From the NCBI RefSeq assembly GCF_901000735.1, contig NC_081543.1, positions 22,835,515 through 22,899,514 of the forward strand: 64,000 nt of DNA, in the 5' to 3' direction. A model generated the notes under the pieces. That model saw nothing but the letters and a program-made list of their open reading frames with translations, had not been told where the DNA came from and searched no databases. Below, in pieces: positions 54,436 to 64,000 of the stretch. How positions within the stretch are numbered: position 1 is the first letter of the stretch; each line of letters begins with the position of its first letter. The position numbers and the translations under genes were made by a program. The DNA comes from Corylus avellana (Eukaryota; Streptophyta; Magnoliopsida; Fagales; Betulaceae).

Positions 54436-56500
54436 ATATGTAACATACCTGCTCCAAGTAGTATGATATTGTCCACTTTGGGCCAAGCCCGCACAGTTTT
54501 ATTATTGGGTTTACCCCCCAAAAGGGCCTCACACCATTTAGAGAGAATATATTCCATATATACACATCATCTTTTCCATGCTCAGGCAATGTGGGACGTC
54601 ACAATTACCCCGTCTTAGGACCTAGAGTCCTCGCTAGCGACTTTCATGTGGGCTTGTGCACGCTCCCCCCATCTCAGGCTGGGCTATGGCTCTAATACCA
54701 TATGTAATATCTCTGCTCCAAGTGGTATGATATTGTCTGCTTTGGGCCAAGCCTGCATGGTTTTATTATTGGGTTTACCCCCAAAAGGCCTCATACCATT
54801 TAGAGAGAATATATTCCTTATAAACACATCATCTTTTCCATGCCCATGCAATGTGGGATGTCACAAACACCCCCTCTTAGGACCTAGCGTCCTCGCTGGC
54901 GACTCTCATGTGGGCTTGTGCACGCTCTCCCCATCTCAGGCTAGGCTATGGCTCTGATACCATGTGTAACATCCCTGCTCCAAGTGGTATGAGGCCTTTT
55001 GGGGGTAAACCCAATAATAAAACCGTATGGGCTTGGCCCAAAGTGGACAATATCATACCACTTGGAGTAGGGATGTTACATATGGTATTAGAGCCATAGC
55101 CCAGCCTGAGATGGGGGGAGCGTGCACAAGCCCACATGAGAGTCGCCAGCGAGGACGCTGGGTTCTAAGAGAGGGTAATTGTGACATCCCACATTGCTTG
55201 GGCATGGAAAAGATGATGTGTTTATATGGAATATATTCTCTCTAATTGGTATGAGGCCTTTTGGGGGTAAACCCAAATAATAAAACCGTGCGGGCTTGGC
55301 CCAAAGCGGACAATATCATACCACTTGGAGCAGGGATGTAACATATATTGTGACGTCCCACATTGCCTGGGCATGAAAAAAATGATTTGTTTATATGGAA
55401 TATATTCTCTTTAAATGGTATGAGGCCTTTTGGGGGTAAACCCAATAATAAAACTGTGCGGGCTTGGCCCAAAGCGGACAATATCATACCACTTGGAGCA
55501 GGGATATTACATATGGTATCAGAGCCATAGCCTAGCCTGAGATGGGGGGAGCGTGCACAAGCCCACATGAGAGTCGCCAGCGAGGACGCTGGGTCCTAAG
55601 AGGGGGTGATTGTGACGTCCTACATTGCCTGGGCATGGAAAAGATGATGTGTTTATATGAAATATATTCTTTCTAAATGGTATGAGGCCTTTTGGGGATA
55701 AACCTAATAATAAAACCATGCGGGCTTAGCCCAAAGCGGACAGTATCATACCACTTGGAGCAGGGATGTTATAAAGATTGAGTTGAATCAATATAAAAGA
55801 CTTTCTAAGACAAGAGAAGAATTTCATACTGATTGAATATAAATATTAAGATCAATTTTGACAATTATACAACTATCATGCATATAGAAAAACCCAAATT
55901 AAAATACAATTAAACCATTATTACTTGGAAATGGCTACATCAACGCCCTATTATAGAATTAGTTGCTCATCCTAGTACTGGGATGGCGTCCTACAATGTT
56001 CCTCTTCTCTTCAACTCTCCAAGCCTCCAAGAATATATTTTCTATCTAAAACTAAGCACACTTTTCTCTTGAAGTTTGATGCCTATTTATAGGGTGTAAA
56101 CAAACACTAAAAACCCTAGAAGTCCTATAAAAATCGTAGACAATCTCCTACTTGGACTAGGAGACTGAAAACCCTTTCCCAGGTGGGTTTGGAGCTCCTA
56201 CCACGTTCTGGACGGCCGAGTGTGCTCGAGCGCATTTGTGCTCGAGCCTAGCTGTGTGGGCACTCAAGCGCAGGTGTGCTCGAGCCCTTCTTCTAGTGCA
56301 CTTGAGCTTGTTTGCTGTGAGCTCGATCCCAATGCTGCCAATAGCTTCTCAAAGTGCGTTGTAAGCCCAAAATCAATGGTATTTCTTGTATCTTTATTAA
56401 ACATTAAAACAACATAAAATCAAACAAATAACAATGCTAAGGAATTAACATATGCGAGTTAAGGGGCTTGAATGTGCAACATTAGGTGCTTATCAACAAC

Positions 56501-58237
56501 ACAACATGCAATATCCTACTCCTAGCATGCTCATTGAGGGTCATTTTCATGCGCTCAGCCACACTATTTTGTTGTGGTGTTCCTATGATAGTTTTCTACA
56601 TCCTAATCCTATTCATTGCACAAAACTATTTAAAGCCCCATCTTCGTATTCTCCTATATTGCCTCATTTTAAAATACTTGAGCTTCATGCCCGTTTCAGT
56701 CTCAATTATGACCTTTAATTTTATAAAAGTCTTAAATACATTAGATTTACTTTTGAAGAAATAGACTCATATATTTCTGCTTAAGTCTTCAATAGACATG
56801 ATGTAATACCATGAGCTTCCAAGAGGTGCCACTGGTGTGGGATCCCACAAGTCTTTGTGTACTAGCTCCGGCTTTCTCGGCTTCGGTGCTTTGCCAACTT
56901 TCACGAAACCCATATTATTCTACTTCCCTAGGATGTAGCCTTCACACAAATCACCCTCAACTGACTTCAGCTCCAGTAGTTTCCACTTTGACAGAAGTAC
57001 TTTCATCCCTTTCTCGCTCATATGTCCAAGCCTTAGTTGCCATAGTTTTGAGTCAACACTCATATATGCAAGAGCTACTATATCCCTGCTATTCATGGTC
57101 ATATATAGAGTATCAGCCATATAAAAATGAGCCAAAATCCTAGCTCCCGTGCTGACCTTCCACTGTCCACAATGGAAACTAATCCAATGCCCTTCATTAG
57201 CTCTAGAACATGTCTAACCTTCTGCAACTTCCATACCGAGTCACTGTGGACTTTAATGCGAACATAAGATATTCTCACAATATCCAGTGACAATCTGTCA
57301 ACCAAATACACCTTCCCAAAACATCCACCAACATATTTCTCGAGAATTTCATGGATCATTATCGTATGAAAAAATGCTCCTGAGTCCACGACCCAAGAAT
57401 GAAGAGGGTTGTCGACTGTAAGAAGTTGGGCATCCTACACTTCTTCAGTCACTACGTTTGCAGAGTCGTTTTCAGTCTTCTTACTCGGCTCTTTGCAATT
57501 CTTCTTATAGTGGCTAGTTTTTGCAAAGGTTCTAGCATTAGTATTGTCACCCAAATTTGGATTTGCTTCTCCTTTTCCTGGATTTTGATCTACATTCCCC
57601 AGAGTTTTTGTCTTATCCTCTGCCTCGAGTTTCGAGATTTAAAGCAGCACCAGAACAAGAGGCTTCGTCCACATTTCTTTCGTAAACCTCTTCACTGAGA
57701 ATCAAATCCCAAATATCCTCATAATTGAGTTTATTCTTCCCTGCAAGATTGCTAACAATCATTCTCATAGCTTCCCCATTGTTTGGAAACAATGCCAAGA
57801 CAATTAACGCACATATATCACCATCAAAATCAATATCAACCAAGGAAAACGGATTTGTGATTGTGTTGAACTCGTTGACATGTTGTGCTACTAGAGTACC
57901 TTTCACATCTTCAAATTGAACAACTTCATCATCAGATGCACCTTGTTGTTAGCAGACGATTTCCTATGCATGCTTTACAAAGTCGCCATTAAGCCAACTA
58001 TAGTCTTCTCCTTCACAATATTTTGTGTAACTAATCTTGATATTGTTAACCAGAGAAGTCCCAGCACTTGTCGATCAAGTAAAGCCCATTGGTCATCATC
58101 CATGTTGTTAGGTTGTTCCCCTATGAGAGGCTGATGTAGTTTTACAAATAATCTTGAATTTGCATCTTCTAATACTCGAAATCTTTGCCATTGAGGTTTT
58201 CGATTCCTGACTTACCTTCGTCTTCTTCTTCTGCCAT
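56501..58237 (-). pseudogene. Minus-strand copia polyprotein, 5' piece (gag, protease, integrase start)
   Basis: It starts at ATG (58237-58235, MAEEEDEGKSG). The gag part (57613-57906 open; VNEFNTITNPF, LIVLALFPNNG) is a UBN2-type domain. A protease segment VVDSGAFFHT with an intact DSG lies near 57390, the GAG-pre-integrase LWQLRLGHMSEKGM near 57020, and a GTPQQN-like integrase end near 56560. It is riddled with stops and frame changes. It continues at 38665 after the family B nest. Confidence 0.82.
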
Positions 58238-58990
58238 TGCTGTAACGCCCCCAAATCTTGCCTTGACTAGTCTAGTAGGGCTACTGGCAATTACCCGAAT
58301 CTAACTAGCTGGTAGTTGGCTGAAAAATCGCCTGTCTAAACATCATAAGAGTTAATGCATAAGAAGGTTAAATAAATCTAAGAGAAACTAATAACCATAA
58401 AATCAAGTATGTACTATCCTTGAAACGTAAACATGAAGCCACTAATAATAACCTGATCAAACCTAATATCATGAAGATTGCTAGTCTTACATAAATCTGT
58501 AGTGGCAACCTTGCCATTCTTTTGTTTCTAGGGATAGGTCCCCTACAAGATGTAATAACCATGTAAGTCTAACGACTTAGTAAGTAAACCCCACAATTGG
58601 ATATGACATGAGCCAATTGTTATAGAAATCAACATGCAGTTTGTCAAGGATTTGAAAGAGGTGTCATCTCTATTAATACACCATAAAAATATTGTTTTGT
58701 AGAGAGAAAGAGGTGTACTTCCAGCGGCAATTGCCTAAGTAGTTTAATGCAGAAAACTAATGCTTTATAAGTCATAACTATCATATATGGTCTACTCGAG
58801 ATATTACCCTTTCTCAAGATGGTTGGCATTGTCTCGAGGGACCTATAATACAATGTCAGTACCCCGACCGTTTTACGCTACAGTCCATAACACTAGCAGC
58901 CCGACCGAGTCCGACCTCGGGTGGTCCACGCTACTAATGATGTACGTCATGTAGTGATTTGCCTGTTAAGGCTACGCCCATCACGAAATA

Positions 58991-59039
58991 ACCCATCCAC
59001 ACACACATTTTGACCATAGAATCAAGTCTATATAGTAAG
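58991..59039 (+). repeat. 49-bp direct repeat flanking the plastid block, left
   Basis: ACCCATCCACACACACA... through TATAGTAAG matches 61096-61144 with about five differences. The repeats bracket the plastid-derived mosaic. Confidence 0.85.
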
Positions 59040-59261
59040 ACCTATAGGCTTACTTATATGTATTATAAAGTATCACAAATTCTGGGAATAACCAAAGTTC
59101 TAGATTCGATATCGGACGACTTAGTATTTCTTCATTCATTCCCATCCAATTCATAAGAGGTTTTTTTTTTTTTTTTTTTATTGAATGGGTTAATTTTTTG
59201 ATCTTGATGAATCATGAAATAAAAAAGACCTTTCTTTTCTTATCAATTTTATCGATTATTT

Positions 59262-59283
59262 CCTGGTAAGGTTCTTCGTTTTG

Positions 59284-59324
<41 letters not shown>

Positions 59325-59500
59325 TGTCAATTCCTTTGAGTTTCATTCTTGCGAACTTACTCCCCAGGCGAGATAGTTAATGCGTTAGCTACAGTACTGC
59401 ATGGGTCGATATGCACAACACCTAGTATCCATCGTTTACGGCTAGGACTATTAGGGTAGCTAAACCCATTCGCTCCCCTAGCTTTCGTCTTTCTTTGGCC
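59262..59500 (-). pseudogene. rrn16: Plastid 16S rRNA fragment in nuclear DNA
   Basis: On minus it contains 16S landmarks: CCGTAAACGATGGATACTAGG, CTGGGGAGTAAGTTCGCAAG and GAATTGACAGGGGCCCGCAC, the region around positions 780-1000 of bacterial 16S, then AAGAACCTTACCAGG. Many substitutions in otherwise invariant positions show it is a decayed nuclear copy. It ends abruptly at about 59500 against ycf1. Confidence 0.92.
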
Positions 59501-59507
59501 CAATTAT

Positions 59508-59600
59508 CGATTAGAAGATTTAGCTTGTATGAATCGCTATTGGTTTGATACCAATAATGGTAGTCGTTTCAGTATGACAAGGATTCGTATGTATTTGTGA
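59508..59600 (+). pseudogene. ycf1: Plastid ycf1 (TIC214) C-terminal end
   Basis: The last 30 codons are recognisable ([20 protein letters not shown], stop TGA 59598-59600). The order ycf1 end, rps15, ndhH is that of plant plastid genomes, so 59508-60930 is one plastid tract. Confidence 0.82.
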
Positions 59601-59924
59601 TTAAAAAGTCATTATATTAATATAAATTCAATCTAAAATGAATCAACAAAATCTTTAGATTTTTTTTTTAAAGTATTATTTTTTTGTGAGTACAAAAATA
59701 GACTATACTTTTGTATAGGATATCCTATCCGAATCCAATTTAAAAAATGGGATTGATTATTGAGTAATAAATTAAGTAATTTTATTTGACAAAACTAAGA
59801 ATTCTTAACGAAATTAAGATTATTGTGTATATCAAATTCAAATGAGTGGCATTATTATTACTGATCAATATATATATATATATCATATATATCTAAAAAA
59901 AAAAAAGAGAGGCGATTCCTTTTT

Positions 59925-60197
59925 ATGATAAAAAATTCATTCATCTCAATTATTTTGCAAGAAGAAAAAGAAGAAAACAGGGGATCCATTGAATTCCAAG
60001 TATTGAGTTTCACCAATAAAATAAGACGACTTACTTCACATTTGGAATTGCACAGAAAAGACTATTTATCTCAAAAAGGTCTATGTAAAATTCTGGGAAA
60101 ATGTCAACGGCTATTGTCTTATTTGTCAAAGAAAAATAGAGTACATTATAAAAACTTAAGTAATAGGTTGGGTATTCGGGAATCAAGAATTCGTTAA
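59925..60197 (+). pseudogene. rps15: Plastid ribosomal protein S15 copy (open frame)
   Basis: The frame is complete, 90 codons without interruption, the normal length for plastid uS15. Motifs [34 protein letters not shown] and IRESRIR are conserved; a few unusual changes (RGL to KGL, R to C after GK) suggest it no longer evolves as a gene. In plastids S15 belongs to the small ribosomal subunit. A nuclear copy without a transit peptide or known promoter is not expected to work. Confidence 0.88.
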
Positions 60198-60326
60198 TTT
60201 TTAATTTTTCGTTAATTTGAAGAGTCATTTATAATTATTTGATTTATTAGATCTTGAATTTTGATGAATTTTATTTTATTTTTTCGTTTTACGCAATTCA
60301 TGGAAGAATGAATCGAGGAAAAACAT

Positions 60327-60930
60327 ATGAATATACTAGCTACAAGAAAAGATCTCATGATAGTCAATATGGGCCCCCACCACCCGTCCATGCATGGTGT
60401 TCTTCGACTCATCGTTACTCTGGACAGTGAAGATGTTATTGACTGTGAACCAATATGGGTTATTTACACAGAGGAATGGAAAACATTGTGGAAAACTGAA
60501 CAATTGTACAATATCTGTCTTATGTAACTCGTTGGGATTATTTAGCTACTATGGTCACAGAAGCAATAACTATAAATGGGCTAGAACAGTTAGGAAATAT
60601 TCAAGTGCCTAAAAGAGCCAGTTATATCAGAGTAATTATGTTGGAATTGAGTCATATAGCTTATCATCTGTTATGGCTCGGACCCTGTATGGCAGATATT
60701 AGTGCACAAACTCCTTTCTTCTATATTTTCAGAGAAAGAGAATTCATATATGATCTATTCGAAGCTGCCATTGGTATGAAAATGATGCATAATTATTTTA
60801 GTATCAGACGGGTAGCAGCTGATCTACCTTATGGCTGGATAGATAAATGTTTGGATTTCTGCCATTATTTTTTTAGAAGATTTACTGAATATCAAAAACT
60901 TATTACACGAAATCCTATTTTTTTAGAACG
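60327..60930 (+). pseudogene. ndhH: Plastid ndhH 5' portion, frameshifted
   Basis: The N-terminal [20 protein letters not shown] of NAD(P)H dehydrogenase subunit H is intact (60327-60480). A deletion near 60485 shifts the frame, and the rest reads from 60551 ([33 protein letters not shown]) to about 60930, where it is fused to 23S rRNA. About half of the protein is missing. Confidence 0.92.
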
Positions 60931-61077
60931 CGTAACTTCGGGAGAAGGGGTGCCTCCTCACAAAGGAGGCCACAGTGACCAGGCTCGGGTGACTGTTTAT
61001 CGAAAACACAGGTCTCCGCAAAGTCGTAAGACCATATATGGGGGCTGACGCCTGCCCAGTGCCGAGAGGTCAAGGAA
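60931..61077 (+). pseudogene. rrn23: Plastid 23S rRNA fragment
   Basis: Contains GGAGAAGGGGTGCCTCC, CAGGTCTCCGCAAAGTCGTA and GGGGGCTGACGCCTGCCCAG, landmarks of the central-3' part of 23S. It is joined directly to ndhH and ends at GGTCAAGGAA, after which nuclear sequence resumes. Confidence 0.9.
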
Positions 61078-61095
61078 TACCGCATGTACCATATA

Positions 61096-61144
61096 ACACA
61101 TCCACACACACAGTTTGACCATAAAATCAAGTCTAAATAGTAAG
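61096..61144 (+). repeat. 49-bp direct repeat flanking the plastid block, right
   Basis: Partner of 58991-59039. Confidence 0.85.
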
Positions 61145-61411
61145 CCCATGGCCATTATACTGTACGTACTAGTGTACCATGTCATACAATGCATCTTACC
61201 AACCAGTTGTTAAAGTAGTTACCGAGTTGTACAAAAATATAGGCATGCTTATATCATACATGTGCTCAGTCAGCTGACATATTGCACGTTTTTAGGGAAA
61301 GTGGTCATCAGTGTTTACTTACCTTGTGCGCTCGCTTGAGTCATCCGACATCACAAATTCCTTCTATAACAAAATATGACCCATCATTATAAGCAGTACT
61401 AGAGAATTCTT

Positions 61412-62899
61412 TGATAAGTACTGAATATTGCACATTCAAGTCCCTTAACTAGCATATGTTAATTCCTTAGCATTGTTATTTGTTTGACTTTGTGTTGTTT
61501 TAGTCTTTTCAGGTTTTTAATAAAGATACAAGAAATACCATTGATTTTTGGCTTAAAGCTCACTTTGAGAAGACCTATATGATGTGGTTAAGTTTAATCA
61601 AATCAAGGAAAGGATTAAATTGAAATTTCTCTAAATGGAGTTAAAATCGGATTGGATTATCATATTCTGCACATGTCTCAGTATTTTGACCATACTTTCT
61701 GCTCAAGTATCGGATTAAGGTGACACTAGCGTCATTAGAAAGCTAACTCAAAAAATACATATCATTGTGAAATAAGATTTCAAATTCGTACATTTGCTAT
61801 GCCAAACTCGTCCCGCAAGATAAGAACGCGAATTTGGACGAGTCTAATTCCGATTTGTACTAGGATTGCTTCCTAATTTGACTAGGAGATTGAACTATGA
61901 TTTTTTTTGGATTCCTAGGGCATCTAGAGTTTGTTTTACACCCTATAAATAGGCCTCTAAGCCTTGAAGATAGGTGTGCTTAGTTTTAGACATGAAATAT
62001 CTTCTTGGAGGCTTGGAGAGTTGAAGAGAAGAGAAACATGGCAGGAGGACATTCCAGCACCAGGATGAGCAACTAATTTGTAGTAGGGCATTGATGTAGC
62101 CCTTTTCAAGTATCAATGGTTTAATTGTATTTTAATTTAGGTTTTCTATATTCATGGTGGTTGTATAACTGTGAGAATTGATCTTAATATTAAATCATTT
62201 TGAAATTCTTCTCTTGTCTTAGAAATTTTTTATATTGATTGAACTCAATCTTTCATATTTTCTGTGATTATATAAATGATTGTAATACAATGGTTTTAAC
62301 TAATACATGATCAATAGGATTTGATAGGCCATGCCTAAGGAAGAGGGATTGTACTACACCCAAGTTTACTGTAATTTAGGTAGACAGTTCGTGCCAACCG
62401 AAGATGGGTTATGCTTATTCATTGATTGTGTGTAATCTATTAAGCAATTAGATAATCCATACCTAGGGAAGATGGATCATACCACATCTTAGTGGTGAGG
62501 TGGACAGCCTGTGCCAACCGAAGATGGATTATACTTATTTCTTAATGATGGTAATTTATTGACTACTCGAGTGAGACGAGCCCTATATCATGCATAATAT
62601 GAATTTCTCTTATTAATTTATAATTGACCATTGTTATGCGGTTAGTGGTGAAATCAACCCCCTATTCTATCTCTCATACTATTTACCTTTACTTTTACTT
62701 TTATGCATTTAGTTTAAAAACAACACATATCAATCATCTTTTAAATTGACTTATATTTAATCTTGAAAACCTTGATAACGACACCGACACAGGCCTTGAG
62801 GTTTGACACCCTCTATACGGCCCTATCCCACAAGGATTTGTTATATTGCGAGTGGTTATTTTTATTATTAATATTTTTGCACACAAGAAGACCACATCA
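61412..62899 (+). repeat. Family B 5' LTR, 1488 bp
   Basis: Starts TGATAAGTACTGAATATTG and ends AGACCACATCA; CTATAAATAGG lies near 61942. It contains the duplicated GGATTGTACTACACCC...GTGCCAACCGAAGATG units. The preceding bases TTCTT would be the target duplication, but the other end is outside the window. Confidence 0.9.
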
Positions 62900-62904
62900 A
62901 CTTT

Positions 62905-62922
62905 TGGCGCCGTTGTCGGAGA
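62905..62922 (+). other. Primer-binding site of family B, tRNA-Asp type
   Basis: TGGCGCCGTTGTCGGAGA matches the tRNA-Asp complement except at two positions, five bases after the LTR. Confidence 0.85.
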
Positions 62923-63382
62923 CTGCTTCATGGTTGCGTTATTAAGTTTTAAAGATTAAATCTAGCTTAATTATTTTCTTTTTCTTTTTTGTTATTTATT
63001 TTATTTTCTTTGTTTTATAATCTTATTTTTGTTCAGTTTTAGTTTTTTATTTTATTTTCTGCTCTTAGGTCCATAGCTACATATGAGCTTCAGTGCCCTT
63101 GCGCTCGAGCCTAGCCAACCTAAGCTCGGGCCCAACATCAACAGTATGCTTGAGTGCACCCACCAGTTCGATCAAGCCCACCTAAGCACCCTGCCAAACT
63201 CCAGCAAAGCCCTGCGCCCCATCATCTATTGGCAGTGTACTCCAGTGCACCCTCAGGTGCGATCGAGAGCACCTACGGCAGCTTGCCAAAATCCAGCAGC
63301 TGCAACTCAGAATTTCTAGCCTATTTTCGGCCATTTGTGAGTTTTTAGTTTATTTTTTTATTTTTTCTTTTTTTAGTTTAGT
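62923..63382 (+). other. Family B leader
   Basis: Non-coding T-rich sequence and then a GC-richer section with CTCGAGC and GTGCGATCGA words as in the other members. The gag frame has not begun when the next insertion starts. Confidence 0.55.
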
Positions 63383-64000
63383 TGTAGTGACCCAAATAAT
63401 TAACTAAGCTTAGGTAGCTTAGTTAGAGGGTTAATTTGGGCTTTGGGTCACTGGGAATAGCTAGGAAAGCATTTTGAGAATCTTAGACTTTCTGAATGGA
63501 CGTATGCATGGGGGACCATGTGGACGTACGCCTACAAATAGTACTTGGACATACGCATGGGGGACCACCTAGACGTACGCCGACTTTTGGTTGACCACTT
63601 GTCAATGCCCGTACTTACGATGCAGCTTTGGTCCACTGGGTAAATAGTATGCGGACGTACGCCCCCATAGTACCCTATGTGCTCTACACATAAGTTTAAG
63701 GGCTAAAATATGAATATTTTGGCACTTAACACACCCTCAAACTTACATATTGCTAGTCCGTTAGCAATACAAAACTAAAAACAAAATGAAAACAAAAAAC
63801 AAAAAGATAAATCCATCTTTTGTGGGATGTACAATTGCATTTAGCATATGCAAAAAGCCTTTTAAACCCCTAAGAATTCCCTAGAGGACGAGTGAAGTCT
63901 CGTGAGGGTTTTACAGAAATGTTACCCACAAACATCATGCAAGAGTTCATGTTATCCAAAAAGAAACTAAGATATCACTCAAAACCATGATTCTCATTCA
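63383..64000 (-). mobile_element. Family D relative: LTR fragment and 3' interior, minus strand
   Basis: 63731 down to about 63383 (minus) is LTR-like, starting TGTTAAGTGCCAAAATATTC, with repeated GGACGTACGC / GGGGGACCA words at 63500-63670. 63732-64000 is the interior: polypurine tract GTTTGAGGGTG and the conserved stem-loop module, as in families A and B. The TGTAGTGACCC start at 63383 may be the LTR's other end or a separate fragment; not resolved. Confidence 0.6.

Larger units (their letters stand above)
53943..55773. mobile_element. Cassandra-like TRIM in a nine-LTR inverted array
   Basis: A perfect 5-bp duplication AAGAT (53938-53942 and 55774-55778) shows the array behaves as one insertion. 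LTRs of about 163 bp (TGTGACGTCCCAC to GGGATGTTACA) lie on minus at 53943, 54205, 54439, 54703 and 54965 (partial), then on plus at 54984 (partial), 55180, 55349 and 55611. They are separated by interiors of about 98 bp that carry TGGTATCAGAGCC (tRNA-iMet site) and AAGAGGGGGTGAT (polypurine tract). The shared GGGCCCAAAGCGGACAATATC-like end matches the Cassandra family. No protein is encoded. Apparent frames of 60-110 codons here are repeat artefacts. Confidence 0.88.
38666..56495 (-). mobile_element. Family B pol-less LTR element with nested insertions
   Basis: A perfect 5-bp duplication ACAAC (38661-38665 and 56496-56500) delimits it. It contains a 3' LTR (38666-40024), an interior, a primer site and a 5' LTR (53301-56495). 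Removing the nested family A element (with TSD), the large solo LTR and the Cassandra-like array leaves about 5.76 kb: two LTRs of 1359 bp and a 3.04-kb interior with only gag-like frames. It has no protease, RT or integrase, so movement would have required enzymes in trans. Confidence 0.93.
53301..56495 (-). repeat. Family B 5' LTR interrupted by a Cassandra-like array
   Basis: Two parts, 53301-53942 and 55774-56495 (the AAGAT duplication counted once, 1359 bp in total). It has CTATAAATAGG near 56072 (minus), ends as the 3' LTR, and is followed on the outside by the copia integrase sequence. Confidence 0.9.
58241..61411. repeat. LTR-like sequence (TGTAACGCCCCC start) containing a plastid insertion
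   Basis: It starts TGTAACGCCCCCAAATC directly upstream of the copia gag, the form of a Del/Tekay-like LTR end. It runs through non-coding sequence to 59040 and, beyond the plastid block, from 61078 to 61411, where a family B element begins. The far LTR end is not in the window, so size and target duplication cannot be checked. Confidence 0.5.

Noticed and set aside
53934..55719. Many 60-110 codon frames ending in similar peptides
   Set aside because: They arise from the repeated TRIM LTRs in both orientations, not from genes.
59262..61077. Contaminating plastid contig
   Set aside because: The tract is mutated, rearranged and joined on both sides to nuclear LTR sequence; a pure plastid contig would be co-linear and intact. 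Chimeric assembly is still possible and is listed as a check.

Overview
This is plant nuclear DNA, most likely from a woody eudicot with a repeat-rich genome. It carries the end of a pectin-degrading enzyme gene, one intact secreted-protein gene, several lineages of plant LTR retrotransposons, Mutator-like and hAT-like DNA elements, a 5S-bearing Cassandra-type TRIM, an old plant pararetrovirus (caulimovirid) copy and a transferred plastid segment. Species cannot be decided from the sequence. Only two stretches look like host genes: the last exon of a GH28 polygalacturonase (1-357, +) and a His-rich secreted protein (28281-28976, -). Almost everything else is mobile DNA, and target-site duplications (TSDs) let many insertions be delimited to the base.

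Layout. 1-2179: polygalacturonase end, a 584-bp hAT-like element, a 302-bp solo LTR. 2180-10415 and 12480-21331: two nearly identical copies of one block (caulimovirid pieces, a decayed copia element, a small pol-less copia-type element, then a caulimovirid coat region on the opposite strand), separated by a retroelement start and a 100-N gap. Copy 2 alone carries a 577-bp hAT-like insertion and copy 1 alone the retroelement, so this may be either a true tandem duplication or two haplotypes placed end to end. 21328-26890: LTR fragments and a chromovirus pol remnant. 26890-30334: host-like DNA with the His-rich gene. 30335-35003: two Mutator-like elements, the second containing a captured UGT72-like glycosyltransferase fragment and a nested hAT-like element. 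35013-37783: MITEs and an LTR pair. 37860-58240: a minus-strand copia element split by a 17.8-kb nest. 58241-61411: an LTR-like sequence holding a mosaic plastid insertion (16S / ycf1-rps15-ndhH / 23S). 61412-64000: the start of another element of the nest family, itself interrupted.

The most coherent biological theme is a group of related pol-less LTR elements (called here A, B, C and D). They are primed by tRNA-Asp, about 5.8-5.9 kb long where complete, and encode only a gag-like protein with a CCHC knuckle. Their LTRs differ, but the roughly 190 bp before the 3' LTR is strongly conserved and holds three stem-loops. They must depend on enzymes of another element. The nest is up to four insertions deep: copia > B > large solo LTR > solo LTR A, with a nine-LTR Cassandra-like inverted array in the B 5' LTR.
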